Shown here: one piece after another, positions 5,195 to 5,378 of the stretch
Position numbering within the stretch: position 1 is the stretch's first letter
Layout of the letters: the number at the start of each line of letters is the position of its first letter
Source of the DNA: an uncultured Mycoplasma sp.
Lineage (GTDB): Bacteria; Bacillota_I; Bacilli_A; RF39; UBA660
DNA: 5,378 bases
Direction: 5' to 3'
Assembly (NCBI GenBank): GCA_947565485.1
Contig: CANOGG010000102.1
Span: 1-5,378 of the forward strand
Made by a program: the position numbers and the translations under genes
Notes under the pieces: generated by a model
Databases searched by the model: none
Seen by the model: only the letters and a program-made list of their open reading frames with translations
What the model was told of the DNA's origin: nothing

Positions 5195-5208
5195 AAAAGT
5201 TGTTTAAT

Positions 5209-5237
5209 ATTCTATCACAAAACAATGAAATAGTCTA
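5209..5237 (-). promoter_or_regulatory. Predicted promoter of the radical-SAM gene
   Basis: On the minus strand TAGACT (plus-strand 5232-5237) is followed after 17 bases by TAGAAT (5209-5214), which has the extended -10 dinucleotide TG one base upstream. Transcription would start near 5202, giving a leader of about 20 bases. Confidence 0.55.
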
Positions 5238-5378
5238 TTATTATGTAATTTTTAAACAACAGGATATGACGCTGCACCACGAAAATACCTGATACCTTAT
5301 AATTAAAGGCTTTCAGATGTTTTTTGTTGCACCATCACTATTTTTTCACTTGCAAAAATAAATACAAAACCTAAAATC
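5238..5378. other. Right-edge segment without a supportable gene
   Basis: No start with a ribosome-binding site is seen. On the minus strand 25 codons (5303-5377) are open from the window edge to a TAA and could be the end of a gene outside the window, but the sequence is unrecognised. TGCACCA occurs twice in direct orientation (5273-5279 and 5328-5334). Confidence 0.3.

Noticed and set aside
1..5378. CRISPR array, tRNA, rRNA, insertion sequence or known riboswitch
   Set aside because: No regularly spaced repeats, no cloverleaf or rRNA-like stretches, no transposase motifs and no terminal inverted repeats were seen by eye on either strand. The 95-base surface-gene leader has no recognisable riboswitch core.

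Overview
The window looks like a piece of a low-GC Bacillota chromosome, probably from an uncultured gut Bacilli/RF39-type lineage; the lineage is my inference. The supports are AT-rich DNA, Bacillus-like FtsW, type-2 peptide deformylase and YjcZ-type tiny membrane protein, strong GGAGG or GGTGAT ribosome-binding sites, and U-tailed hairpin terminators. Translation appears standard: TGA ends one gene (3687-3689) and tryptophan is TGG, so the mycoplasma code is not used.

Layout: (1) 1-624, minus strand, is the N-terminal half of an ftsW cell-division gene running off the left edge. It is interrupted by one in-frame TAA at 223-225, with the same reading frame intact on both sides. (2) 757-951, plus, is a 64-aa Gly/Tyr-rich YjcZ-like single-span membrane peptide followed by a terminator. 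(3) 1095-1646, plus, is a peptide deformylase, sharing a bidirectional terminator with the convergent gene that follows. (4) 1679-3001, minus, is a 440-aa membrane-anchored, surface-exposed protein of unknown function with a near-consensus promoter. (5) 3204-3689, plus, is a divergent regulator with two XRE-type helix-turn-helix domains. (6) 3709 to about 3990, minus, is a 5'-truncated paralogue of the last ~95 codons of the surface gene, with no recognisable start signals. (7) 4033-5181, minus, is a complete but divergent radical-SAM methylthiotransferase-like enzyme that lacks a TRAM domain. (8) 5238-5378 holds no gene I can support.

The left part (ftsW, tiny membrane peptide, def) reads as ordinary chromosome, apart from the ftsW stop codon. 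The middle (1679-3990) looks like a small regulated surface-variation locus. The double-HTH regulator is transcribed away from the surface gene, and a 26-bp near-palindrome sits at the predicted start of the surface-gene transcript, where a dimeric repressor could act. Beyond the regulator lies an isolated alternative C-terminal cassette in the same orientation as the surface gene, ending in the same 17-bp identical block and the same C-terminal Gly-Thr. It could be a silent donor for gene conversion or just a decayed duplicate; sequence alone cannot decide. The radical-SAM gene is visibly more AT-rich than the surface locus and may have a separate origin.
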